A DNA stretch of 64,000 bases from Pseudomonas sp. B21-040 (GCF_024748695.1 NZ_CP087176.1:985501-1049500), one strand, 5' to 3'; positions 25,248 to 35,584 are shown, numbered from the stretch's first letter. Made by a program: numbers and translations. The notes: generated from the letters alone by a model not told the origin.

Positions 25248-27041
25248 ATGACAAAAACAACAATGCGCGCCATCTTCACGCCGCAAGCGCTGGCCGCTGC
25301 GGTGGCCTTGGGTTGCTGTGCCCAGGCGCAGGCTGTTTCATTCAACATTGGGGAGATCGAGGGGACGTTTGACTCCTCGCTGTCCATCGGCGCGAGTTGG
25401 GGCATGCGCGATGCCGACAAGTCTTTGGTCGGCACCGTGAACGGCGGGACCGGGCAGTCATCGACCGGTGATGACGGGCGGCTGAACTTCAGCAAGGGTG
25501 AAACCTTTTCCAAAATCTTCAAAGGGATTCACGACCTCGAACTGAAATACGGCGACACCGGTGTGTTCGTTCGCGGCAAGTACTGGTACGACTTCGAACT
25601 GGAAGATGAAGACCGTGACTTCAAGCCGATCAGCAACAAAGGTCGCAAGGAAGGCGCCAAGTCTTCCGGCGGGCAAATTCTCGACGCCTTCGTTTATCAC
25701 AACTACAACATTGTCGACCGCCCAGGCAGCGTGCGCGCCGGCAAGCAAGTGGTCAGTTGGGGGGAAAGTACCTTCATCGGCAACTCGATCAACAGCATCA
25801 ACCCGATCGACGTTTCTGCGTTTCGTCGTCCGGGCGCCGAGATCAAGGAAGGCCTGATTCCCGTGAACATGCTGTACGTCTCCCAAGGCCTGACGGATCA
25901 GCTCTCGGTGGAAGGTTTCTACCAACTGGAGTGGGACCAGACCGTTCTCGACAACTGCGGCACGTTCTTCGCTGTCGACGTGGCGGCCGATGGTTGCAAC
26001 AACAATTACACCGTCGGTAGCCCAGCGATTGCTCCTTTGGCGCCGCTGGCCGCCGCGTTCGGCCAACCGATTCTGGTGACTCGCGAAGGCGTGGTCGTTC
26101 CCCGTGGCGGCGACCGCGATGCGCGGGATTCCGGGCAGTGGGGCACGGCATTGCGCTGGCTCGGCGATGACACCGAGTACGGTCTGTATTTCATGAACTA
26201 CCACAGCCGCTCACCGACGGTGGGCACGGTTACAGCGGGCGCCTCGACGCTGGCCAGCCTGCCGGGCATGGTCGCCACCGCAAACCGGCTGGCACCTGGC
26301 AGCGGCTCGGGGCTGGCGCAAAGTGTGATGCTGGGACGCGGTCAGTATTACCTCGATTATCCGGAGGACATTCGTCTTTATGGCGCGAGTTTCTCCACCA
26401 CATTGTCCACCGGTACCGCGTGGAGTGGCGAGATCAGCTATCGCCCGAACGCGCCCGTACAGGTCAACACCAACGACCTGACACTGGCGATGCTCAACCC
26501 GATTGCCGGTGGTCTGGCATCGCCGATCGTCTCGACGCCCGGTGCCGACAACAAAGGCTACCGTCGCAAGGAAGTCACGCAAATCCAGAGCTCGCTGACG
26601 CAGTTCTTCGATCAGGTACTGGGGGCTCAGCGGCTCACCGTGGTCGGCGAAGCGGCGGTGGTTCATGTCGGTGGCCTGGAGGGACGCAGCCACTTGCGTT
26701 ACGGCCGTGATTCGGTCTACGGGCAATACGGTTTTGGTGGCGAAACTGACGGGTTTGTCACTTCGACCTCCTGGGGCTACCGCGCGCGGGCAATCCTTGA
26801 TTACGCCGACGTGTTCGCCGGGATCAACCTCAAACCCAACCTGTCCTGGTCGCACGATGTCGCCGGCTACGGCCCCAACGGGCTGTTCAACGAAGGCGCC
26901 AAAGCGGTCAGCGTCGGTGTCGATGCCGACTACCGCAACACCTATACCGCGAGCCTGAGCTACACCGACTTTTTTGGTGGTGACTTCAACGTCCTCGAAG
27001 ACCGCGACTTCGTGGCGCTGAGCTTCGGCGTGAACTTCTGA
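25248..27041 (+). CDS. DUF1302 family outer-envelope protein
   Basis: A 597-residue exported protein. The signal peptide MTKTTMRAIFTPQALAAAVALG...AQAQA is cleaved before VSFNIGEIEG. The mature protein alternates aromatic/polar beta-strand-like segments throughout and ends in DRDFVALSFGVNF with a terminal Phe, as outer-membrane barrels do. RAGKQVVSWGESTFIGNSIN is the conserved DUF1302 block. Members are always seen next to DUF1329 genes and are thought to form an envelope export or sorting pair for a hydrophobic compound; direct function is not established. ATG 25248 is chosen for the signal peptide. Confidence 0.92.
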   Translation: MTKTTMRAIFTPQALAAAVALGCCAQAQAVSFNIGEIEGTFDSSLSIGASWGMRDADKSLVGTVNGGTGQSSTGDDGRLNFSKGETFSKIFKGIHDLELKYGDTGVFVRGKYWYDFELEDEDRDFKPISNKGRKEGAKSSGGQILDAFVYHNYNIVDRPGSVRAGKQVVSWGESTFIGNSINSINPIDVSAFRRPGAEIKEGLIPVNMLYVSQGLTDQLSVEGFYQLEWDQTVLDNCGTFFAVDVAADGCNNNYTVGSPAIAPLAPLAAAFGQPILVTREGVVVPRGGDRDARDSGQWGTALRWLGDDTEYGLYFMNYHSRSPTVGTVTAGASTLASLPGMVATANRLAPGSGSGLAQSVMLGRGQYYLDYPEDIRLYGASFSTTLSTGTAWSGEISYRPNAPVQVNTNDLTLAMLNPIAGGLASPIVSTPGADNKGYRRKEVTQIQSSLTQFFDQVLGAQRLTVVGEAAVVHVGGLEGRSHLRYGRDSVYGQYGFGGETDGFVTSTSWGYRARAILDYADVFAGINLKPNLSWSHDVAGYGPNGLFNEGAKAVSVGVDADYRNTYTASLSYTDFFGGDFNVLEDRDFVALSFGVNF

Positions 27042-27065
27042 TCTGGCTGAGAAAGGATGATTTCA

Positions 27066-28433
27066 ATGCGCAAGATGATTCTGCAATGTGGCGCCCTGGC
27101 CCTGAGCTTGCTGGCTGTCAACGTGATGGCGGCGGTGTCGCCGGAAGAAGCCAACAAACTGGGCACCAGCCTCACGCCGCTGGGTGCCGAGAAGGCCGGC
27201 AACGCTGACGGCTCTATTCCGGCCTGGACCGGCGGCATCCCGAAAAACGCCGGTGCGGTGGACAGCAAAGGTTTTCTGGCTGACCCGTTCGGCAACGAAA
27301 AACCACTGTTTGTAATCACCCCCGCAACGGTCGACAAGTACAAGGACAAGTTGTCGGAAGGCCAGGTGGCGATGTTCAAACGCTACCCGGAAACCTACAA
27401 GATTCCGGTCTACCCGACCCACCGCACTGTGGCCGTGCCGCCAGAGATCTACGAGTCAGCCAAGCGCAGTGCACTGAGCGTGAGCACCATCAATGACGGT
27501 AACGGATTGGCGGGTTTCACCGGCAACCGTTACTACGCATTCCCGATTCCCAAGAATGGCGTCGAAGTGTTGTGGAACCACATCACCCGTTACCACGGCG
27601 GCAACCTCAAACGCATCATCACCCAGGTGACCCCGCAAACCAACGGCAGCTACACTCCGATCCGCTTCGAGGAAGAAATCGCCGTCCCGCAACTGATGAA
27701 GGACATGGACGCGGACAAAGCCGCCAACGTGCTGACTTTCTTCAAACAGTCGGTGACCGCACCGGCACGTCTGGCCGGTAACGTACTGTTGGTGCACGAA
27801 ACCCTCGATCAGGTGAAAGAGCCGCGTCTGGCGTGGATCTACAACGCCGGCCAGCGCCGTGTGCGTCGTGCCCCGCAAGTGGCCTATGACGGCCCGGGCA
27901 CCGCTGCTGACGGTCTGCGTACCTCCGACAACTACGACATGTTCTCCGGTGCACCGGATCGCTACGACTGGAAACTGGTCGGCAAGAAGGAGATGTACAT
28001 CCCTTACAACAGCTACAAACTGGATTCGCCGAGCCTCAAGTACGACGACATCGTCAAGGCCGGCCACATTAACCAGGACCTGACCCGATATGAGCTGCAC
28101 CGCGTCTGGGAAGTGATCGGCACGGTCAAGCCGAGCGAGCGCCACATCTACGCCAAGCGCCACATGTACATCGACGAAGACAGCTGGCAAGTGGCGCTGG
28201 TGGATCACTACGACGGTCGCGGGCAACTGTGGCGAGTGGCGGAGGGTCACGCTCAGTATTACTACGATCACCAGGCCCAGGCCTACACGCTGGAAGCGCT
28301 CTACGACATCATTGCCGGCCGGTACATTGCACTGGGCATGAAGAACGAAGAGAAACACAGTTTTGAGTTTGCCTTTGAAGCCAAGGTTAACGACTTCACC
28401 CCCTCGGCGTTGCGTGCCGAAGGGGTTCGGTAA
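27066..28433 (+). CDS. DUF1329 family periplasmic protein (LolA/LolB-like fold)
   Basis: A 455-residue exported protein with signal peptide MRKMILQCGALALSLLAVNVMA cut before AVSPEEANKLG. The conserved blocks SIPAWTGGIP, RRVRRAPQVAYDGPGTAADGLRT and MYIDEDSWQVALVDHYDGRGQLWRV are present. The family has a lipoprotein-carrier-like fold, suggesting transport of lipidic cargo between membranes with the DUF1302 protein encoded 24 bp upstream. The second ATG (27066) has the better-spaced AAGG; ATG 27057 is in frame. A terminator follows. Confidence 0.92.
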   Translation: MRKMILQCGALALSLLAVNVMAAVSPEEANKLGTSLTPLGAEKAGNADGSIPAWTGGIPKNAGAVDSKGFLADPFGNEKPLFVITPATVDKYKDKLSEGQVAMFKRYPETYKIPVYPTHRTVAVPPEIYESAKRSALSVSTINDGNGLAGFTGNRYYAFPIPKNGVEVLWNHITRYHGGNLKRIITQVTPQTNGSYTPIRFEEEIAVPQLMKDMDADKAANVLTFFKQSVTAPARLAGNVLLVHETLDQVKEPRLAWIYNAGQRRVRRAPQVAYDGPGTAADGLRTSDNYDMFSGAPDRYDWKLVGKKEMYIPYNSYKLDSPSLKYDDIVKAGHINQDLTRYELHRVWEVIGTVKPSERHIYAKRHMYIDEDSWQVALVDHYDGRGQLWRVAEGHAQYYYDHQAQAYTLEALYDIIAGRYIALGMKNEEKHSFEFAFEAKVNDFTPSALRAEGVR

Positions 28434-28456
28434 CGGGGCTGATACCTTCGCAGGAC

Positions 28457-28486
28457 AAAAGGCGACCGCTCGGTCGCCTTTTTTAT
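28457..28486 (+). terminator. Rho-independent terminator after the DUF1302-DUF1329 pair
   Basis: AAAAGGCGACC-GCT-CGGTCGCCTTTTTT, an 8-bp stem with flanking A and T runs, 24 bases after the DUF1329 stop. Confidence 0.9.
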
Positions 28487-28573
28487 GGGCGCCAATCAGC
28501 GTGCTGAATACTTCTCAACAAGCGGCTTGGACAGGTCTAGGGTTGGCGGACAATTATAAAAAGGCACGCCGCA

Positions 28574-31105
28574 ATGACCGCCATGACTCCGTGTCTGGAC
28601 CGTTCTGGATTTTTGCCCAGACTGTCCTCCCATCATCTGTCGCGTGAGCGTTTGACCGAGCCGCTGCTGGCCTCCACGGCGCGGGTGAAATTGCTCTGCG
28701 CACCAGCGGGCAGTGGCAAGACCGCACTGCTCGCCGAATGCCTGTTGCAGGCACCGCCGCAGTGTCGTGTGTGTTGGTTGCCGTTGTCTGGCGTGGCAAT
28801 GAGCACCGCTGATTTTCGACAACGTCTGGCCGAGACGCTAGGGCTGGCCTCGTCAGGCGAAACTGAATTGCTGGGGCAACTGGCGCGATTGCAGACGCCG
28901 ACCTGGCTGTTTCTCGACGACTATTGCCGCGTCCCGAACCCCGAACTGGACTTGTTGCTGGATCGCATGCTGGCGGTCAGCAGCCCGATGTTGACCTGGT
29001 GGATGGGCGCTCGTCGGCGCCCGCAATGCAACTGGCCGCGGTTGCTGCTCGATGACGAATTGTATGAATGTGAGCACTCGACGCTGGCCTTCAATCAAAC
29101 CGAAATCGCCGCACTGTTGCGCCATCTGCCGCAGGCAGACGCCAACAACGCCGCCAGTAAAATCATCCAGCGCAGTGGCGGCTGGTGTGCGGGCGTACGG
29201 ATTGCGCTGCTGCAAAAATGTGATTGGTCGCGCAACAACACACTTCAAGGGCAAACGGACACGTTGCTTGATTACCTGCAGCACGAGTTGTTCGCTGTGC
29301 TGACCCCGGAATTGGCGGAGGTCTGGCGGGTCCTGGCGCATTTGCCACGTTTCAATGCAAGCCTTTGCGATCACCTGTTTGGGGCCGGTGAAGGCTGCGC
29401 GTACCTGAAGGTGTTGCAGGAACTGGGCTGTTTTATCGAGCCTTGGCAGGACTCGGCAGACTGGCTGCAAATTTTCGCTCCGCTCACTCACACGATACGC
29501 AATGAGCAATGGCCAGCCGGTCGTTCCTGGCATCGACGTGCCTGCCAATGGTTCACGGCTGAACAGGACTGGAAAGCCGCCTTCGAGCAGGCCTTGCTGG
29601 CCGAAGAATTCGAAGTCGCGGTCAGCCTGCTGCAGCACTTCAGTTTCGAGCATCTATTCGAGGAGCAGACAGTGGTCCTGTTGCTGCGTTTGCATGAGCA
29701 GCACGGCGACGAACTGACGCTCGGCTCGCCGCAATTGGTCGGGTTGATCACCGCAGCCTTGCTGTTTGCCGGTCGATTCGAGCAAGCGGCCGAATGCATC
29801 GAACATCTGTCTCGATTCACCCCTCAACCGTCGGCGCTCCTTCAGCGGCAATTGATTGCGCGCTGGCAGGCCCAGCAAGGCTGGCTACTGCATTTGCAAG
29901 GGCGCATGGAGGGTTCACGCGCGCATTTTCTCGACGCGCTAAGCGTGCTCGGTGCTGAACTCTGGCCCGTACGTTTGATGTGCCTGTCGGGTTTGACGCA
30001 ACAAGCCCTGCTCAGGGGCGAACTCGATTTGGCGCAGGCGATAAACCGCGATGCGTTGTGCCTGGCACGAGCACAAGGCTCGCTGGTGTTCGAAGGTCTG
30101 CTTGAACTCGATCACGCGCAATTACTGGAGCAACGTGGCGCTCCTCAACGTGCCGAAAGTTTGCTCGCGAATGTACATGGCCTACTCACTCAACAGCAGC
30201 AGATCGCCGGGCCCTTGCTTGGGCGAATTGCCTTGCGCCGTGGGCGCTTGAACTTGTCTCAGGGCCTGGATGCACAGGCCGCCGAATATTTCGAAGCCGG
30301 GATGCAGATCTGTCTGCGCAGTCACGACAAACGGGTGCTTTATGGGTTCCTCGGTTTGGCTCAGGTGGCGGCCAATCAGAGCGACTATGCCCAGGCGTTT
30401 GCCCATCTGCGCGACGCCGAACGCTTGATGCAACAGCGGCAGATTCCCGACACTGTTTACCGCGGTGTGCTGTTGCAAATCAGCAGTCAAATCTGGCTCC
30501 AGCAGGGCCGTCCCGAATTAGCGGTTGAGGCCTTGACGCGGGTCTTGCGTCATTATCGTGGGCCTCAGGCGCGACAGGCGCCCCCCGCCACCCTTGATCT
30601 CATACCACGCATTGAATACCTGCTGATTTTAGCGAAAACCTGTTTGCACCAAGCAAACCAGCCGCAAATTCAACTGTTTGGATTGATAGATCAGGCGCAA
30701 CAGAGAGGCATGTTAAGCCTGGAGGCAGAACTGCAGTTGGCACTGGGGCAAGTCGCTTGGTTGATGGGGGATAGTTCCCTTGCTGAGCGTGCTTTACAGT
30801 GCGGTCAGCAATTGGTTAAGCGTCATGGTCTCCACCAAGCGTTGCGTGAATTGAAATTGCGACAACCGGATTTTGAACGTGAAGTAAGCGATTTGCCGTC
30901 TGTCGTGGACGCAGGCCCGCTCAGCCGACGCGAGTTGGAAGTGCTCGCGTTAATTGCTCAAGGGAATTCCAATCAGCAAATAGCTGAGCAGCTTTATATC
31001 TCCTTACATACGGTTAAGACTCATGCGCGCCGAATTCATGGGAAGTTGGGTGTTGCCCGGAGAACGCAAGCAGTGGCAAAGGCGAAGTTATTAAGGTTGT
31101 GTTAA
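28574..31105 (+). CDS. MalT-type LuxR transcriptional activator
   Basis: An 843-residue STAND ATPase regulator. Walker A APAGSGKT is at 43-50, Walker B WLFLDDY at 111-117; a TPR-like helical sensor region fills about 330-770; the LuxR helix-turn-helix closes the protein (LSRRELEVLALIAQGNSNQQIAEQLYIS...HTVKTHARRIHGKL). Such proteins oligomerise on ATP and an inducer. Regulators of this type are recurrently encoded beside DUF1302/DUF1329 pairs, so that pair is the likeliest target; the large toxin-like gene downstream is a second candidate. ATG 28574 (an alternative is 28583). The last ~400 bases are clearly richer in A/T than the rest. Confidence 0.93.
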   Translation: MTAMTPCLDRSGFLPRLSSHHLSRERLTEPLLASTARVKLLCAPAGSGKTALLAECLLQAPPQCRVCWLPLSGVAMSTADFRQRLAETLGLASSGETELLGQLARLQTPTWLFLDDYCRVPNPELDLLLDRMLAVSSPMLTWWMGARRRPQCNWPRLLLDDELYECEHSTLAFNQTEIAALLRHLPQADANNAASKIIQRSGGWCAGVRIALLQKCDWSRNNTLQGQTDTLLDYLQHELFAVLTPELAEVWRVLAHLPRFNASLCDHLFGAGEGCAYLKVLQELGCFIEPWQDSADWLQIFAPLTHTIRNEQWPAGRSWHRRACQWFTAEQDWKAAFEQALLAEEFEVAVSLLQHFSFEHLFEEQTVVLLLRLHEQHGDELTLGSPQLVGLITAALLFAGRFEQAAECIEHLSRFTPQPSALLQRQLIARWQAQQGWLLHLQGRMEGSRAHFLDALSVLGAELWPVRLMCLSGLTQQALLRGELDLAQAINRDALCLARAQGSLVFEGLLELDHAQLLEQRGAPQRAESLLANVHGLLTQQQQIAGPLLGRIALRRGRLNLSQGLDAQAAEYFEAGMQICLRSHDKRVLYGFLGLAQVAANQSDYAQAFAHLRDAERLMQQRQIPDTVYRGVLLQISSQIWLQQGRPELAVEALTRVLRHYRGPQARQAPPATLDLIPRIEYLLILAKTCLHQANQPQIQLFGLIDQAQQRGMLSLEAELQLALGQVAWLMGDSSLAERALQCGQQLVKRHGLHQALRELKLRQPDFEREVSDLPSVVDAGPLSRRELEVLALIAQGNSNQQIAEQLYISLHTVKTHARRIHGKLGVARRTQAVAKAKLLRLC

Positions 31106-31264
31106 ATGTGGGGGGGGTGGTTGTTTTAATATTATTGTTTGATGACTAAATTACTTGAAATGGATTTGGTGTTTTCAGCGCGGTGAAAAGTTATTAGGGT
31201 TGGGCCTCTGCAGGTGAAGTGACATGAAGTTGCTTCTGGTCTGTCTCTATCAAGGATAACTAAG

Positions 31265-34200
31265 ATGAGTGCAAGTTATAACAGTTTGATGCTCGATGCT
31301 CCGCAAGGAACCGTGCAGGCTTCCACTGAGTTGGCGAAGGTTCGGCAGGTGGGGGAGCAACTTTTGGCGTTTCTGGGTGATGTTCCTTCATTTAAGGAAA
31401 TGACCCGTGACCGGTTAGCGCTGAAAGTACATGAGTATAATGTGGCGCTGAATTCTGAAAATATTTTTATTACCAGAGGTGCTTACACGGCTGAGCAGAA
31501 AACTCGTCCATCAGGTACTTTGCTGGATGTTTTTTTCGAGTGTTTGGAAAAAAATATATCTCCTAACTATATTTTTGGGGTGGATGGTGTATACACACGA
31601 CCGAACACTACAAATAATGCATACGCTGTTCAAGGCCTCAGTATTCAATCGGTCGAACGCATTCTGGTAAAAGCAATAAGTGATCTCAGATCGGAGCATC
31701 GCGCAAGCGTTGATCGATACTGGCTGACCAATGCCGGAGTGATTGATAATCCGGCTTCGACGAACAAAGATGTCTTGAAGCAATTACAGGCGCATGCGTT
31801 GATGGCCCAACTGTCGCTGAGTACTATTGGAGGAGTATTGGACTCTTCCCAAGGGCGACGGGTTTCGGAACTCCTGCTGTCGGGAAAGGGTACTGCTTTA
31901 TACCGCATCGTATTGGAAGTACCAAACAAAATTCCGGCGACGTTTCCTTCCAGCTTTGTAGTCAATATGAACGGGCTGACACCTTCAGAACTTTCTCTGG
32001 ATGACGACTGGCACACTTGTGTGGTGTACACGCCAGAAAGCGGTTTCGAATTTTTCGTCACGAGTAATGATATGCATGCGGCATTGTGTTCGCGATGGTC
32101 TGTCTCGAAAACCAGTGTGTCCTATAAGAATGTGCAAGAGGATATATTCGATTTTTGTGTCGATAGTCGTCTAAAGCAACAGCGCGATGATTTTTCGAGG
32201 CTTTTAAACTTTGGTGATAGCCATAGCCCGAATTTGCTCGTTGAGTTGGAAGCGATTCAGCGACTGGACGCGGTGAAATCAAACTGGTCAGCTCAATTCG
32301 AGGTGTTGAAGGCGGCAGTCAATCGTGCCGGTTGGCCGGACTGGTTAAAAGCGTCGGACAAGAACGTTCAGCTGCGGTATGAGGAACTTGAAGAATCGGC
32401 GGATAATTACGACGCCGAGTTTCAAGTTAAGTCCGATGAGCATTTTTCCCTGACCTTGTATGCTCGCAGAAAGGTTAAAGATTGGGCCCGCAGTGCGTTC
32501 GGCGTTGAAATCAACCCCGATACGATAAAAGTTCATAGCCGGTATGAGCTCAAAATCGGTGGTCGGACGATCGTTCAGGAGGACGCAAGGACCCTGACAG
32601 AACAGATTATTTTCGGATTGCACGATGGTGGACACAGGGTCCAGATGCGTTTCGAGGGCGCTCAGGCAATTCCTGGCTTGACTCCCGAAAAGCTTGAATA
32701 CTGGTTGCAAACTGTCGATGTACGACGCGATTTTGTGGAGGCGGCGCCCTTTTATCTGTCACAGGCCTATCACGATGCCTGTCTCAATCGATTGTCGAGT
32801 AAATTGGAACTCGCACTGTGGATAGCTCGATACACCGGAAAGATCAACGATAACGATGTCCGGTTGGTTGAGCGTGGATTGCAAGGTGAATTGGCGGTTG
32901 AGATTAATGGCGTGTACTTCGACGGAGCGTCCCATTGTTTGAATGATGTCATGCTGTTCTGGGGGGCGCAAAAATCGTTTGGTACACAACTGGTCTTCTT
33001 GAAAACCCCAAAAGGGGAATATGAGGTCCTTCGTTTTGCTGAGTTTAATGCCTTTAAGGAAAAACTTGGGGAATGGATGAATAGCGATTCTGGTTATGCG
33101 GCTTCGCTTATGAATGCCAATGATGTTCCAAGTGTGGGGGAAAGGCTGCGTCAGCACGTTATAAAACCGATTCTGAGTAACCTCAAGTCCATAGTTTTAA
33201 ATAGAGAGACGCGAATACCACTGACCCGTTTTGTGGGGCTGAATTATGATTGGTCGTTAGCGAAAATCAATCAGGCAGCTCCGGCCTATTACCGAAATGT
33301 GCCGCGACTGTTGCGTCAGCAACATGCTCGTCTAAATACAGAGCTCAAAGCGCTTTACACTGTAGAGTCCCGCGAAACGGCGTTTCCTTCCTTTGAGGAA
33401 TATTCCCGAGAACTTATTAAAGAAAGGGTAGAGGCGGTACTTCGTTCTCGCGGGAGTTACGTCAATGTCGATCCCGATATGGTTTATGTGCAAATAAGCT
33501 CGGATGAGCAGATGAGTCTGACGGAACTGATTGTCGAGGGGCGTAGCTTTGAGCCTAATAATAGTCCTCAACCCGTTCCAGGGCAGTATCCTAAATTTTA
33601 TTGGAGAGCTGTCCACCCGCCCCTCGACAAGCTCGATATACGAGATATTGCCTCGTGGTCTAAAACACTTCGCTCGGGAGAAAAATATATTGACTTTCTG
33701 AAGTCTGATTATCTGGCTGAGCGTCATTCATCCTACACCTTCAGACGAGAAGTAAACTTCAAACGTGTGCATTGTGAGATGCATCAGGCCTTACTGACTC
33801 AGTTCTTTGATGCTGGATTGGACGGTGATCAGTTTAGAAGTATTGAAAAACTTATTCTTGATCTGAAAGTTCCGCAAGGACAATTGTATGAGAATCCTGT
33901 GGTCAATGAGGAAAGTGTCTATCGATTTAATATTTTAAAAACTCGTGAGGTGACGGGTGTTTATATATTCAGGATTAAGACCGCTAAAGGACTTGAAGAT
34001 TTTCTTTATACTCCGGATGCACCGGATGGTGCGGCGTTTCGCCCCATCGGTCATTTTGCTTCCGCTGTCAGGCTTCGTTTTGGTCCGTTCAGGAGTTATT
34101 ACATCAATCGAATAAAAGTCGCAGATAAAAAGGTGGTCAACGACTATTTTGATCTGCTTCAGAGTCGTGCTGACACAGTTGCGGCGCCTGTGCCTTCGTA

Positions 34201-34690
34201 CATGTCCAGGGTCAGGGATCTGCGAGCTTCATATGAAATCAAAGTGAATCGGGTCATTGATGATGTCGATGAACAAACCACCAGTCTTAATGAGATTGTT
34301 GCGGGCCTGATTTATGATAATGTGATGTTGGCTGCCACTGTTATTAGTTTAGTTATTCCTCCTGTTGGTGTGTTGGTGACGATTGTAGAACTGGGTAAAA
34401 ATTTCTACGATGGCGTAAAGGCACATTACTATGGCGATTACGATGCCTCGTTTAAATACTTCAAGGACGCATTGATCGGACTGGTGAGCCTGGGGCAGGC
34501 AACTCGGGGTGCAAAAGAGGTCACCAATGCCCAGAAGAGTTTGATCCAGTTGTTTGGTGATGCAAAAACCGTTGTGAGCATGGTATCTAAGGCCACGGGG
34601 CAGAAACTCGGTCATGAAAGACTGCTCGAAATCGTTCAAGACGTGCTGGGTGAACAAGACGTCAATACCAGCAAAACCACAGTGCATTAA
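31265..34690 (+). CDS. Large dermonecrotic-toxin-like (DUF6543-type) protein
   Basis: A 1141-residue protein with no signal peptide. Most of it resembles the large Pseudomonas proteins annotated as dermonecrotic toxin domain/DUF6543 (blocks such as RDRLALKVHEYNVALNSENIF, FYLSQAYHDACLNRLSSKLE and PAYYRNVPRLLRQQH), which share features with membrane-targeting parts of Mcf/FitD and clostridial toxins. A long hydrophobic stretch at about 1017-1042 (NVMLAATVISLVIPPVGVLV) near the C-terminus could insert into a membrane. No catalytic domain is evident. Codons are conspicuously A/T-rich compared with the flanking hmg genes, suggesting acquisition. AAGGAT precedes the ATG. Toxin role is inference from family. 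Confidence 0.75.
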   Translation: MSASYNSLMLDAPQGTVQASTELAKVRQVGEQLLAFLGDVPSFKEMTRDRLALKVHEYNVALNSENIFITRGAYTAEQKTRPSGTLLDVFFECLEKNISPNYIFGVDGVYTRPNTTNNAYAVQGLSIQSVERILVKAISDLRSEHRASVDRYWLTNAGVIDNPASTNKDVLKQLQAHALMAQLSLSTIGGVLDSSQGRRVSELLLSGKGTALYRIVLEVPNKIPATFPSSFVVNMNGLTPSELSLDDDWHTCVVYTPESGFEFFVTSNDMHAALCSRWSVSKTSVSYKNVQEDIFDFCVDSRLKQQRDDFSRLLNFGDSHSPNLLVELEAIQRLDAVKSNWSAQFEVLKAAVNRAGWPDWLKASDKNVQLRYEELEESADNYDAEFQVKSDEHFSLTLYARRKVKDWARSAFGVEINPDTIKVHSRYELKIGGRTIVQEDARTLTEQIIFGLHDGGHRVQMRFEGAQAIPGLTPEKLEYWLQTVDVRRDFVEAAPFYLSQAYHDACLNRLSSKLELALWIARYTGKINDNDVRLVERGLQGELAVEINGVYFDGASHCLNDVMLFWGAQKSFGTQLVFLKTPKGEYEVLRFAEFNAFKEKLGEWMNSDSGYAASLMNANDVPSVGERLRQHVIKPILSNLKSIVLNRETRIPLTRFVGLNYDWSLAKINQAAPAYYRNVPRLLRQQHARLNTELKALYTVESRETAFPSFEEYSRELIKERVEAVLRSRGSYVNVDPDMVYVQISSDEQMSLTELIVEGRSFEPNNSPQPVPGQYPKFYWRAVHPPLDKLDIRDIASWSKTLRSGEKYIDFLKSDYLAERHSSYTFRREVNFKRVHCEMHQALLTQFFDAGLDGDQFRSIEKLILDLKVPQGQLYENPVVNEESVYRFNILKTREVTGVYIFRIKTAKGLEDFLYTPDAPDGAAFRPIGHFASAVRLRFGPFRSYYINRIKVADKKVVNDYFDLLQSRADTVAAPVPSYMSRVRDLRASYEIKVNRVIDDVDEQTTSLNEIVAGLIYDNVMLAATVISLVIPPVGVLVTIVELGKNFYDGVKAHYYGDYDASFKYFKDALIGLVSLGQATRGAKEVTNAQKSLIQLFGDAKTVVSMVSKATGQKLGHERLLEIVQDVLGEQDVNTSKTTVH

Positions 34691-34736
34691 TTTTTCTCTT
34701 TACTCTGTGCAGGCTGGATACTGAGGTCGACAGAGA

Positions 34737-35528
34737 TCAAATAGAACGGGATGGCTCATACCCCATCCGCCAACTCACGGCCCGCGTCGCCGCCAGCAAT
34801 CGCTGCGCCGCCGGGCCGTTTTCGTCTGCGTAAAACAACGACGCCGGGCCAACAATAGTCATCACCGCAGCAACATTCCCGACGGCATTGAATACCGGCG
34901 CTGACAACGCATCGACACCGGGCATCAGCAACCCGTGCACATGATGCAGACCGCGCTCGCGGATCTGTTCGCACAATGCCGTGTAGGCCTGATCGTCCGC
35001 CAGCGTATGAACGTTGGCGGTTTGCAGTTCCTGCTCGCGCAAGTCGACGGTTTCACGCTTTGGCAGAAACGCGCCGAACACCAAACCGGTGGATGAACTG
35101 AGCAATGGCAACACCGAACCCAACTGCGTCACCACCGTCACCGCGCGCACCGCCGGTTCGATGTGAACCACGGTCGCACCCTGATTGCCCCACACCGCCA
35201 AAAAGCAGGTTTCGTTCAGTTCATCGCGCAGTTCGGCCAACGGCAGGGCAGCGACTTTCAGCACATCCATACTGTTGAGTGCGGCAAGACCGACGCGCAA
35301 GGCTTCACGCCCGAGGCCGTAGTGGTTGGTGGCGGTGTTCTGCTCGGCAAAACCGCTGGCGATCAGCGCCTGCAAATAGCGATGGACCTTGCTCGCCGGC
35401 ATCTGCACGTGTTCCGCCAGGCGCGACAGCGAGGTCGATGGCGACAACTGGGCCAAGGCCTTGAGGATGTCGGTGCCGACCTCGGCCGAGCGGACTTTCT
35501 GCTTGTCGTTGTTGCGCGGCGTTTCCAT
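34737..35528 (-). CDS. hmgR: IclR-family repressor of the homogentisate operon
   Basis: A 263-residue regulator. The N-terminal winged helix (about 15-75) reads GTDILKALAQLSPSTSLSRLAEHVQMPASKVHRYLQAL; the IclR effector domain (about 90-255) contains GSVLPLLSSSTGLVFGAFLP and GVDALSAPVFN. It is divergent from hmgA, exactly as HmgR in P. putida, where homogentisate is the inducer. The operator-like repeats lie in the 164-base gap. Convergent with the toxin-like gene (46 bp gap). Confidence 0.93.
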   Translation of the reverse strand: METPRNNDKQKVRSAEVGTDILKALAQLSPSTSLSRLAEHVQMPASKVHRYLQALIASGFAEQNTATNHYGLGREALRVGLAALNSMDVLKVAALPLAELRDELNETCFLAVWGNQGATVVHIEPAVRAVTVVTQLGSVLPLLSSSTGLVFGAFLPKRETVDLREQELQTANVHTLADDQAYTALCEQIRERGLHHVHGLLMPGVDALSAPVFNAVGNVAAVMTIVGPASLFYADENGPAAQRLLAATRAVSWRMGYEPSRSI

Positions 35529-35584
35529 GGAGGCGGTCTGATCCCGGGACGAATGGGCGTCTTTATAGCTTGACGGTCAATACC

